The notes under the pieces were generated by a model. The model worked only from the letters and a program-made list of their open reading frames with translations, did no database searches and was not told the DNA's origin. A stretch of DNA of 64,000 nt from HGM11368 sp051883455 (GTDB taxonomy: Bacteria; Bacillota; Clostridia; Christensenellales; UBA3700), in the NCBI GenBank assembly GCA_051883455.1, contig JBJETT010000007.1, positions 1 through 64,000 of the forward strand, given 5' to 3'. This document shows positions 1 through 6,531 of this stretch, one piece after another. Both the position numbers and the translations under genes were made by a program. Positions within the stretch are counted from its first letter, which is position 1. Each line of letters opens with the position of its first letter.

Positions 1-60
1 TTAGTTAGAATGCGACTTGTATTTAAGCGCTGTGCTAAGGAAATGATACGTCTAACGTAA
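1..60 (+). CDS. Possible C-terminal tail of an upstream gene
   Basis: Frame 1 is open from the window edge to a TAA at 58-60 and would give 19 residues. A terminator-like hairpin follows at 81-106, which fits the end of a plus-strand gene. Frame 2 also ends nearby (TGA at 44-46), so the frame is uncertain. No family can be recognised from so short a piece. Confidence 0.2.
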   Translation, partial: LVRMRLVFKRCAKEMIRLT

Positions 61-80
61 TACAAGAAATTTGTATGCTA

Positions 81-106
81 AAAACTCGATACGTGTCGAT
101 ATTTTT
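81..106 (+). terminator. Terminator-like hairpin with the TCGATACGTGTCGA palindrome
   Basis: An A-run, the near-palindrome TCGATACGTGTCGA (86-99) and a T-run (102-106) form a rho-independent terminator shape. The same 14-bp core recurs at 19417-19430 and, in perfect palindromic form, at 37278-37291. Confidence 0.5.
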
Positions 107-195
107 GACAAATAGCGTTTTATTTTTAGGTATTGATAGTGACAAATATTTTAATTACTTTTTGGAGAAAAATTTAATTAAAACGCTCAAAATAC

Positions 196-224
196 TTGAC
201 ACCAACCGTATAATATAATAAAAT
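196..224 (+). promoter_or_regulatory. Sigma-A promoter of tRNA-Asn
   Basis: TTGACA at 196-201 and TAAAAT at 219-224 are separated by 17 bp and lie 18 bp upstream of the tRNA. A start of transcription a few bases before 243 would suit a tRNA gene. Confidence 0.6.
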
Positions 225-242
225 CGTATATGCAATCAATAA

Positions 243-318
243 GCCTTCATAGCTCAGTCGGTAGAGCATTCGGCTGTTAACCGAAGTGTCATAGGTTCGA
301 GTCCTATTGAAGGCGCCA
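243..318 (+). tRNA. tRNA-Asn (GTT)
   Basis: A complete 76-nt tRNA is visible. The acceptor stem pairs GCCTTCA with TGAAGGC, followed by discriminator G and an encoded CCA at 316-318. The D arm contains AGCTCAGTCGGTAGAGC. The anticodon stem-loop is CGGCTGTTAACCG with anticodon GTT, which reads Asn codons. The T arm contains GGTTCGA. Its 3' end (303-318) is duplicated at 6233 and 6361, so the gene appears to have served as the insertion site of the island that follows. Confidence 0.97.
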
Positions 319-319
319 T
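303..319 (+). repeat. att-like core, left copy (tRNA-Asn 3' end)
   Basis: The 17 bp CCTATTGAAGGCGCCAT, covering the T-arm 3' strand, acceptor 3' strand and CCA, recur exactly at 6233-6249 and 6361-6377. Duplication of a tRNA 3' end at both sides of foreign-looking DNA is the usual signature of site-specific integration into a tRNA gene. Confidence 0.75.
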
Positions 320-323
320 CTGA

Positions 324-378
324 ATTACCTATTGTAATCTGAACATTTTGTTCGTGACAACAATAGGTAATTTTTTTT
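324..378 (+). terminator. Terminator downstream of tRNA-Asn
   Basis: ATTACCTATTG (324-334) pairs with CAATAGGTAAT (361-371) and is followed by a T-run to 378. The loop is long. It would end the tRNA transcript, replacing the ancestral tRNA terminator that now lies beyond the island at 6378-6408. Confidence 0.6.
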
Positions 379-534
379 ATTATGTCTTGTTTTGCAGTAT
401 ATTTATTATGATTTGTGATGTGTTTTAATTGGTTTTTGGAAGAAGCAAAATGTGACACGTATTTTGAAAATAGGTGAAAAGCGAGATATAAAAGAAAAAA
501 ACAGTCACATTTGAACTCGTGATTTGATACAAAT

Positions 535-1656
535 CTATTTTGATAAATATTCGCTTTCTTTTGATGTGGGCGTTTTATAGTTATTGCTTGAATGAGGTCG
601 CTTTGAATTGTAGAATTCGATATATTCGTAAATAGCGTCACGCAATTCTTTTTCGGATTTATATTTTCGTCGATACAATTCTTCTCTTTTCATTGAAGCA
701 AAGAAAGATTCTACAACTGAATTGTCATAAGGTATATGCGCTCTTGAAAACGATTGAACAATTCCATAAGATTTTAGATAAGACATAAAAGTATATGATT
801 TGTAGCTCGCGCCTCTGTCGGTATGAAAGATTAACCCTTTGGGTGGATTGCGAAACGCATATGCTATTTTGAATGTGCTTTTTACAAGTTGCGTACTGTT
901 TTTGTAGCTTATTTTATATCCGACGACCATTCTTGAAAACAAATCAAGAATAACGCAGATATAATAGTTTCTCTCTTGAAAACTATAACAAGTAACGTCG
1001 CTAACCCATATCTGATTGGGCGCAATAGCTGTAAAGTTTTGATTAACACGATTCTTGCAATATGCTTTTCTTTCTTTTTCATATAAGGCTTTTGCTCGTT
1101 GACGAATGCTTGTTAAGCCCATATCAGCCATAAGTCTGCGTACTGTGTCTTCGCTTGTTACATATCCTTGTTCTTTAAGAATAGCAGTAATTTTTCCGGC
1201 TCCAAAAATCTGACGATTCTCGTCATAGACTTTTTGAATGGCAACACGGAGAACTTCGCGCTGTTGTGCATACATGGTGTTTGTTTTTTTGTTTCGAAAA
1301 ACATGGTTGTAGAATGTTCCTCGATCAACATTAAGTGCTTCACAAAGGACATGAACGCTATGAGTGCCGTATATCTTTTCGAGCGCATAAAGCCGTTCCT
1401 TAAGCGGAGCAGAAGGTAAACAGTTTGCTTCGTTTATGATTTGAATAATTTCTTCTAAGCGTTCAACACGTCGCAGAAGTCGTTTGATTTCTTTATTATT
1501 CGCGGAACTATACTTTTCTGCGATTTCTGTTTCTTTTAACCAACGGTAGATAGTGGTGCGCGAAATAATATACTGCTTTGACAATGTCGTAACGGATTGT
1601 TTTTGTTTGAATTCTGTAAGTATTTTTGCTTTTAACTCATCGCTATAGTGCTGCAT
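535..1656 (-). CDS. IS3-family transposase, single ORF
   Basis: The 373-residue protein combines in one frame what is usually two IS3 reading frames. The N-terminus has a helix-turn-helix of the IS3 OrfA type, followed by a basic coiled segment. The C-terminal half has an HTH_21-like stretch and an rve-type DDE integrase core. The catalytic acidic residues are visible in the motifs VSDVTCY, FHTDRGASY and VVESFFASMK, followed by the IS3-typical YNSKRPH. The ATG at 1656 was chosen because AAGGAG lies just upstream on this strand; the longer frame to 1722 would run through a TATAAT-like -10. Terminal inverted repeats could not be identified, so only the gene, not the IS ends, is annotated. It lies at the tRNA end of the island and runs toward the tRNA gene. 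Confidence 0.9.
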   Translation of the reverse strand: MQHYSDELKAKILTEFKQKQSVTTLSKQYIISRTTIYRWLKETEIAEKYSSANNKEIKRLLRRVERLEEIIQIINEANCLPSAPLKERLYALEKIYGTHSVHVLCEALNVDRGTFYNHVFRNKKTNTMYAQQREVLRVAIQKVYDENRQIFGAGKITAILKEQGYVTSEDTVRRLMADMGLTSIRQRAKALYEKERKAYCKNRVNQNFTAIAPNQIWVSDVTCYSFQERNYYICVILDLFSRMVVGYKISYKNSTQLVKSTFKIAYAFRNPPKGLIFHTDRGASYKSYTFMSYLKSYGIVQSFSRAHIPYDNSVVESFFASMKREELYRRKYKSEKELRDAIYEYIEFYNSKRPHSSNNYKTPTSKESEYLSK

Positions 1657-1967
1657 TTTACTTGCTCCTTGGAAATATGATGAGTCTATTATACCTTGAA
1701 AAGCAGATAAACGACAGGACAATTACATATCTAAAATAAAGTAATATCAGTCAAAAGAGGAATTGGATTGTCATCATATCGTTTGGTAGATTATCGATAC
1801 AATAAAATAGTCAATCTTGAGGAGCTCTGAAATATTGTTTCGGACTTCTTATCTTGTTTGGGTGGTTGGCGTAAAATTTAGGGGACTAAGTAGGTAATCT
1901 CCACTTTTTTAATAAAACAAAATGAAGATATATGACTACCTGCGTCTTTTACTCTAACCGAAACGAC
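1657..1967. other. Intergenic gap between transposase and NTase operon
   Basis: About 310 bp of AT-rich sequence. Minus-strand TATAAT near 1690 could be the -10 of the transposase gene. Short scattered stop codons interrupt every frame. I see no gene, RNA or clear IS terminus here. Confidence 0.4.
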
Positions 1968-1996
1968 TTGAAAAAATTAACGAAATATGGTATAAT
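1968..1996 (+). promoter_or_regulatory. Strong sigma-A promoter of the NTase/HEPN/helicase operon
   Basis: TTGAAA (1968-1973) and TATAAT (1991-1996) are 17 bp apart, with an extended -10 TG at 1988-1989. Transcription would start near 2003, almost at the ribosome site AAGGAGG (2001-2007), giving a very short leader. This places the true first start codon at 2016 rather than at the ATG at 1932. Confidence 0.75.
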
Positions 1997-2015
1997 TAAT
2001 AAGGAGGTTGTACTA

Positions 2016-2657
2016 ATGGTTAAATTAGTTACGAAGAAAGCAAGTTCTGAAGCTCGACAAAGAGCAGATAGAATAATACATGATGTACGCAAGCTGTTGG
2101 AAAAAGAATACATATTTTTTTGTCGCCCGATTGGTTCTCAAACACGTCGATGTATTGTTCAGGATAAAAACGGAAAATATGATTTGGATTATCAAATAGT
2201 TTTGACTCAAAATTCAAAAGGGGATTTAGATCCGACAAGTATTAAGAAAAGGTTCCTATGGGCTTTCACATCGGTTAGGAATAAGAACGAAAAAGTTGAA
2301 GATTCGACGACCGTTATAACGGTAAGATGTTCAAAAGACGGTTGTAAATTTAATGTCGAAACTGAGAAATTTTCTTTTGACTTTGTGATAATCAATCCGG
2401 ATGAGACCTGCCGTATTAGAAGGAATGGAGGAAATCAATATACTTGGGTTCAACTGCCAACGAAACATACGGATATATATAATCGTTATAAAGCAATGAG
2501 TTTTGAACAACAAAAAGATTTATTAGAGAACTATTTGTTACCGAAAATTGTTAAAGAAAAGCAAAAAGACGAATCGCAACGTCGTGCAACTATCGATATA
2601 TTTTTGGAGGGCGTAAATAATTATTGCGCACAGGTAAACGCTTATGACAAAAAATGA
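2016..2657 (+). CDS. Nucleotidyltransferase (Pol-beta/CD-NTase-like fold), first gene of island operon
   Basis: The 213-residue protein shows the Pol-beta superfamily nucleotidyltransferase signature. G40-S41 is followed by the acidic pair D56-L-D58 and then a third acidic residue D122 in FSFDFVII. This G-S...DxD...D layout is shared by CD-NTases (CBASS), OAS-like enzymes and, in a shorter version, MntA antitoxins of MNT-HEPN modules. The length and the presence of a third Asp favour an active enzyme. The start at 2016 is set by AAGGAGG eight bases upstream and by the promoter overlapping any earlier start. It overlaps the HEPN-like gene by 14 bp. Its substrate and product cannot be read from sequence. 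It may make a nucleotide signal or modify its HEPN partner. Confidence 0.75.
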   Translation: MVKLVTKKASSEARQRADRIIHDVRKLLEKEYIFFCRPIGSQTRRCIVQDKNGKYDLDYQIVLTQNSKGDLDPTSIKKRFLWAFTSVRNKNEKVEDSTTVITVRCSKDGCKFNVETEKFSFDFVIINPDETCRIRRNGGNQYTWVQLPTKHTDIYNRYKAMSFEQQKDLLENYLLPKIVKEKQKDESQRRATIDIFLEGVNNYCAQVNAYDKK

Positions 2658-3324
2658 ATTGTTATCATTTATCGCTTTCAAAAATGAGCAAGAAAAAGAA
2701 GAAGCGGAATTTTATATGGCCGTTAAAGGTGTTGAATTACATCGTAGGATTCTTGATTATTTAGGTTGTGATTTTGAAAAATCAAAAATTGAATGGCCCA
2801 AAATAGCAAGAATCTTAAAAACCGATAAGGCACTGAGAGATGTTATATACATATATCTTGCAACATTGGAAGAATATATGAGAGCGTTTATTTCGAATAA
2901 ATATGAGGATAATATTCAGCAAAGTTTTTGGATTGATGGGGCAGGACAGAGGCAAACGAATAAGATTAAAGCTAATATTTTGCATGGCAAGAAGCTATTT
3001 GATATTCTTGAGAATACAGATTTCGGGTGTTTGATTCAGCAAGTAAAAAATCTTCCTATTGAAGATAAGAAACAACTATTTGGCGATTTTTATAGCGATA
3101 CTAATCTGGATGCAGTCAAGGAATTAAGAAATGCAGTAAGTCATCATAAACTTTTATCGGGTTGCAAATTAAAAAAATGTATCATATTTGAGTTTGAAGG
3201 CAGTACCTTAATTGATAATATCAAAAATTTGCGACAACTATTGCCTGAAAGATATCGTTACGGAAAAAATGGAAAAGGCGGAATAACGGCAGATTTAAAC
3301 AAAATCGGGATAAATCTTGATTGA
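2644..3324 (+). CDS. HEPN-like (Abi-type) putative RNase
   Basis: The predicted protein has 226 mostly helical residues. It contains R162-N163-A-V-S-H167, which matches the RNxxxH catalytic motif of HEPN ribonucleases such as HepT, Abi_2 proteins and Cas13, within the stretch VKELRNAVSHHKLL. The start codon lies inside the end of the nucleotidyltransferase gene (14-bp overlap, different frame), so the two are probably translationally coupled. Coupling of a HEPN protein with a nucleotidyltransferase is known from type VII toxin-antitoxin pairs. The present pair is larger than HepT/MntA and is followed by a helicase. Family assignment rests on the motif and helical character only. A function in RNA cleavage during phage infection is inference. 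Confidence 0.6.
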   Translation: MTKNELLSFIAFKNEQEKEEAEFYMAVKGVELHRRILDYLGCDFEKSKIEWPKIARILKTDKALRDVIYIYLATLEEYMRAFISNKYEDNIQQSFWIDGAGQRQTNKIKANILHGKKLFDILENTDFGCLIQQVKNLPIEDKKQLFGDFYSDTNLDAVKELRNAVSHHKLLSGCKLKKCIIFEFEGSTLIDNIKNLRQLLPERYRYGKNGKGGITADLNKIGINLD

Positions 3325-3358
3325 AATGATATGTATCATACAACGCGAGGAACAGAAT

Positions 3359-6052
3359 ATGAAAATAGTCGACAAAAGATTAAGAGAAACAGCGGACGTT
3401 ATAAATAAAAAACTCGCTAAAGTAAACGAAGAAAACAGAAGCGAAGTGTCGGTGGATGTTTTATCGCATTTGAGAAACTTTTGTGAAGCGTTCATGTATA
3501 AGGTTTATGATGAAGAAAATGACGCCGATTTATATCAGACTCAGGATAATCTGAAGATTGTGCGGACGTATGTCAGAGACAAGCATTATGACGTTTATAA
3601 ATTTCATTCATTGTTGGATTCGAGCGTCGGTCATATGGATTTCGGATCGATGCAATCGGAAGCTTTGATTTTAAAATACATACCACAACTTATAAGATTA
3701 AAAGAATTTTTGCTGAAACAATACGGGATTAGCGTTCTTGAAAATATAGATAAGTATCCTTTGGATTTGGATAAAAGTCTTGTTTCTTTTTATGAGAAAA
3801 TTCTATTTGTATTGCTTCATTCCAAGCCCGGTTCGATGCAGATGACCCGCAATCAGTACTTTGTTAAAAAGAGATCGATGAAATATATCAACGGGCATAT
3901 ATTTTACGAATATGTGTTCGATGTTTCCGATGATAGGGCAAACAAGTTCAATACTTTCGTTTGTTACAGTTTTAAAAATATAAGATTCGATTATGATTTA
4001 AAACTTCTGCTTGCGAAAAAGGAAATCACGTATTTAAATACAAAAATATTTATAAACGTAATTTACGATTACGAGTATTCAATAAGACCGTGTGCGTTTC
4101 AGAATTTGTTGTACTTAATTAACTATAACGATGAGAAATGCAGACGCGATAAAGAATATTCGGCGCTGATGAAAACGATTAAAGATAAAAGAAAGTCGCT
4201 TGTAGATTTAATCGATAGCGAAAAAGAAATTTATCTTGCTCCCGTTGGATATTATACAGAATTTATAAGTAAAGTAAAAGAATTTTTGCGAAGCGGCAAA
4301 CTCGGAGGGAATTTAATCAGATTTTTATTGACGGATATGAGAAACCGTACGATAAAAGCGCAGGCGTATAAACCATACGGAAATATGTCGGCTTATAACG
4401 GTGAGTTTGACGGATTGAGAATTCGGCTTGCGTCAAAATCGTTTGAATTGATGCCGTTTGCTTTTTCACCGAAAGAGGCAAGACCGTCCTTATATACGTT
4501 ATTTGAACTTTATGACGCGCCGGATGCCGCCGATGAGATTTTATATCAATATCTGGTGAATTATATCAATACGAACAATACTCTTTTCGTAAAACCCTGC
4601 GACATCGGGTATTCTGACGAAAAATTCATTGAATTAAAAAACAGATTCAACGAAAAATTGTTAAGAATAAATTCATATTATTCGGACCATCGGATAATAG
4701 AAATCAGCGGATATTATACGGTTGAAAGCTACTATAACTCCACCCAAAACGTTATTTTAGAAGTAATAAAGCTGTGTAAAACAAAAAACGTACAGGTAAA
4801 TAACGATTATTCCGAAAATCCTCTTTTGTCTGCAGCGCAGAAGAATATACTGAGCAAATCTTTAAAAAACTCGTCGGTTGCGTTGATTACGGGGTCTGCG
4901 GGAACGGGTAAAACTACAATTATAAAAGAATTTATCAAGAATAATCCCGATAAGAGAATTTTATGTCTGACAACTACAAATACGGCGAATAACAATTTAA
5001 AAATAAAAGACTTTGCAGGCGATATTACATATAAAAACATAGCGCAATTTGAAAAAGAAAGGGTTCATGAAGATAGTGACATAATTATTGTTGACGAAGC
5101 GAGTTTTGTTTCGACGGATTCGATAGAAAAGATTATCGAAGTATACAAAAGCTCTGCTTTTATGTTTGTCGGCGATCTCGGGCAAATAGAGTCGATTGAG
5201 TTCGGTAACTGGTTCGATTTATTGTTGAATTTATTAAAAGCCAAAGACGTTGTTTTTACTTTGGACGTTGAACACAGAACAAAAGTTGTCGAACTGACAA
5301 AAATCTGGAACGAGGTAAGGCACGGGAAAAAGAAAAATATCATCGAATTGCTTTCTGCCTACGAAATGACGGAAGAAATAAGCGACGATATTTTTAAGGT
5401 TCAGGAAAATGAAGTTGTCCTGTGTCTTAATTATGACGGTTTATACGGAATAAACAATATTAACAGATATTTGCAGGCGTCTAACCCGAATGACGCTTTT
5501 GAATATCAGCAAAACCTATATAAAGTCGGCGACCCCGTTGTTTTTATAACGAACGATTACAGCGCGTATGGCATTTATAACAATTTAAGCGGAAAAATCG
5601 TCGGGATAAAAAACGAAGAGGAAAACATAACGTTTAAAATTGAATTGTTGGAAAGTGTAAGTTATTTCGGCAAATTATCTAACGAGATAGAAATTGTGGA
5701 GGAAGGTTCCGGGTTTTATGCTATTGTGACCAAAATGAAATATTATAACGACAAATACGATACGGATATGGATACGAGGACAAAACTTCCGTTTCAAATA
5801 TCGTACGCTATGTCAATCCACAAAGCGCAAGGCTTGGAGTTCGATTCCGTTAAGATCGTGATTACTAAAGAATCGGACGAGCAGGTAACAAAGAATATTT
5901 TTTATACGGCGGTCACCAGGGCGAAGAAAAACCTTAAAGTTTATTGGCAACCTGAAGTGGCAGATTATGTTTTAGGTAATATCGAAAATAGCGAGGAGTC
6001 TAAAACTGCGGACTTATCAATCCTTTCGGAGCAATTGAAGAAATATATCTGA
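3359..6052 (+). CDS. RecD-like superfamily 1 helicase with large N-terminal domain
   Basis: The 897-residue protein has an SF1B helicase core in its C-terminal half. Walker A GSAGTGKTT lies at 512-520. The Walker B motif VDEAS has its acidic residues at D579-E580. GDLGQIES follows, and a UvrD_C_2-type segment has SIHKAQGLEF near 819-828 and FYTAVTRAKK near 850. These are the motifs of RecD2/TraA-type helicases. Residues 1-500 do not resemble a domain I recognise and may be the sensor or nuclease-like part. The ATG at 3359 has GAGGA seven bases upstream. The longer frame from a TTG at 3317 would overlap the HEPN-like gene and lacks a ribosome site. The gap to the HEPN gene is 34 bp, so all three genes form one operon ending at the tandem repeats. 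Confidence 0.8.
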   Translation: MKIVDKRLRETADVINKKLAKVNEENRSEVSVDVLSHLRNFCEAFMYKVYDEENDADLYQTQDNLKIVRTYVRDKHYDVYKFHSLLDSSVGHMDFGSMQSEALILKYIPQLIRLKEFLLKQYGISVLENIDKYPLDLDKSLVSFYEKILFVLLHSKPGSMQMTRNQYFVKKRSMKYINGHIFYEYVFDVSDDRANKFNTFVCYSFKNIRFDYDLKLLLAKKEITYLNTKIFINVIYDYEYSIRPCAFQNLLYLINYNDEKCRRDKEYSALMKTIKDKRKSLVDLIDSEKEIYLAPVGYYTEFISKVKEFLRSGKLGGNLIRFLLTDMRNRTIKAQAYKPYGNMSAYNGEFDGLRIRLASKSFELMPFAFSPKEARPSLYTLFELYDAPDAADEILYQYLVNYINTNNTLFVKPCDIGYSDEKFIELKNRFNEKLLRINSYYSDHRIIEISGYYTVESYYNSTQNVILEVIKLCKTKNVQVNNDYSENPLLSAAQKNILSKSLKNSSVALITGSAGTGKTTIIKEFIKNNPDKRILCLTTTNTANNNLKIKDFAGDITYKNIAQFEKERVHEDSDIIIVDEASFVSTDSIEKIIEVYKSSAFMFVGDLGQIESIEFGNWFDLLLNLLKAKDVVFTLDVEHRTKVVELTKIWNEVRHGKKKNIIELLSAYEMTEEISDDIFKVQENEVVLCLNYDGLYGINNINRYLQASNPNDAFEYQQNLYKVGDPVVFITNDYSAYGIYNNLSGKIVGIKNEEENITFKIELLESVSYFGKLSNEIEIVEEGSGFYAIVTKMKYYNDKYDTDMDTRTKLPFQISYAMSIHKAQGLEFDSVKIVITKESDEQVTKNIFYTAVTRAKKNLKVYWQPEVADYVLGNIENSEESKTADLSILSEQLKKYI

Positions 6053-6232
6053 TTAATTTTATAAGTATTATTCTGATATATTGGAATTTGCTTGCGTAGC
6101 TATTTCGTACAACAAAGACATAAAAAAGAGATGCTTTGTGCATCTCTTTTTTATGTCCCTTGAATAGTCAAGAACCCGCTAAAGCAAAGCGCAGCAGGTT
6201 CGGACGAAGTCTTTTGCCCAAAGGGCAAAGCC

Positions 6233-6249
6233 CCTATTGAAGGCGCCAT
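6233..6249 (+). repeat. att-like core, first right copy
   Basis: Exact 17-bp copy of the tRNA-Asn 3' end at 303-319. It is directly followed by the A-run and hairpin of the second terminator copy. Confidence 0.75.
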
Positions 6250-6360
6250 AAAAAAGAGATGCTTTGTGCATCTCTTTTTTATGTCCCTTGAATAGTCAAG
6301 AACCCGCTAAAGCAAAGCGCAGCAGGTTCGGACGAAGTCTTTTGCCCAAAGGGCAAAGCC

Positions 6361-6377
6361 CCTATTGAAGGCGCCAT
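6361..6377 (+). repeat. att-like core, second right copy
   Basis: Second exact copy of the tRNA-Asn 3' end, 128 bp after the first. The terminator and host-like sequence follow, so this is the most likely outer boundary of the island. Confidence 0.75.
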
Positions 6378-6408
6378 AAAAAAGAGATGCTTTGTGTATC
6401 TCTTTTTT
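6378..6408 (+). terminator. Ancestral tRNA-Asn terminator (third copy of repeat hairpin)
   Basis: AAAAAAGAGATGC and GTATCTCTTTTTT form a near-perfect stem with T-run. It immediately follows the second right att-like copy, which is the position a tRNA terminator had before the island entered. One base of the stem differs from the other two copies. Confidence 0.65.
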
Positions 6409-6531
6409 ATGTCCATTGAATAGTCAAGAAATATCTTAATAAAAAACTAAAGTGTTTGACGGCAAGGCAACATTGTTTTATAATTTTATTGAAAACTATA
6501 GTTTTTGAGTATATTATTTGGGAGAAGTGCT

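Larger units (their letters stand above)
303..6377. mobile_element. Genomic island at tRNA-Asn carrying a putative conflict operon
   Basis: The segment is bounded by copies of the tRNA-Asn 3' end. It carries an IS3-family transposase and an NTase/HEPN/helicase operon. Its codon choice is visibly different from the core genes downstream: the island prefers ATA, TTA, AAT, GAT and TAT, whereas the neighbouring chromosome prefers GAC, AAC, TAC and CTC. No tyrosine or serine recombinase is present between the repeats, so the integrase has been lost or acts in trans. The two right-hand copies of the repeat leave the exact right boundary open (6249 or 6377). Confidence 0.65.
6120..6430. repeat. 128-bp tandem repeat array (about 2.4 units)
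   Basis: Unit 1 is 6120-6247, unit 2 is 6248-6375 and a partial unit 3 runs 6376-6430. Units 1 and 2 look almost identical by eye. Each begins with a strong hairpin, AAAAAAGAGATGC paired with GCATCTCTTTTTT (6122-6152, 6250-6280, 6378-6408). A spacer follows with two inverted repeats (AACC-GCT/AGC-GGTT and TTTGCCC/GGGCAAA), and each unit ends in the tRNA-Asn 3' end. No open reading frame is present. Repeated insertion at the same attachment site, or unequal crossing-over of a tRNA-tail/terminator segment, would both give this arrangement. Confidence 0.9.

Noticed and set aside
86..99. parS or dif-type chromosome site
   Set aside because: The palindrome does not match the parS consensus TGTTTCACGTGAAACA or the dif layout.
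174..641. 155-codon minus-strand frame covering the tRNA and its surroundings
   Set aside because: It runs through the tRNA-Asn gene and the transposase end, and its residues derive from tRNA sequence.
535..1722. Complete IS element with defined ends
   Set aside because: No convincing terminal inverted repeat or target duplication could be found by eye on either side of the transposase.
2016..3324. Simple MntA/HepT toxin-antitoxin pair
   Set aside because: The proteins are larger than typical MntA and HepT and the operon continues into a large helicase, so that label would be too narrow.
6120..6430. CRISPR array
   Set aside because: Units repeat almost throughout, with no short-repeat/unique-spacer alternation and no cas genes.
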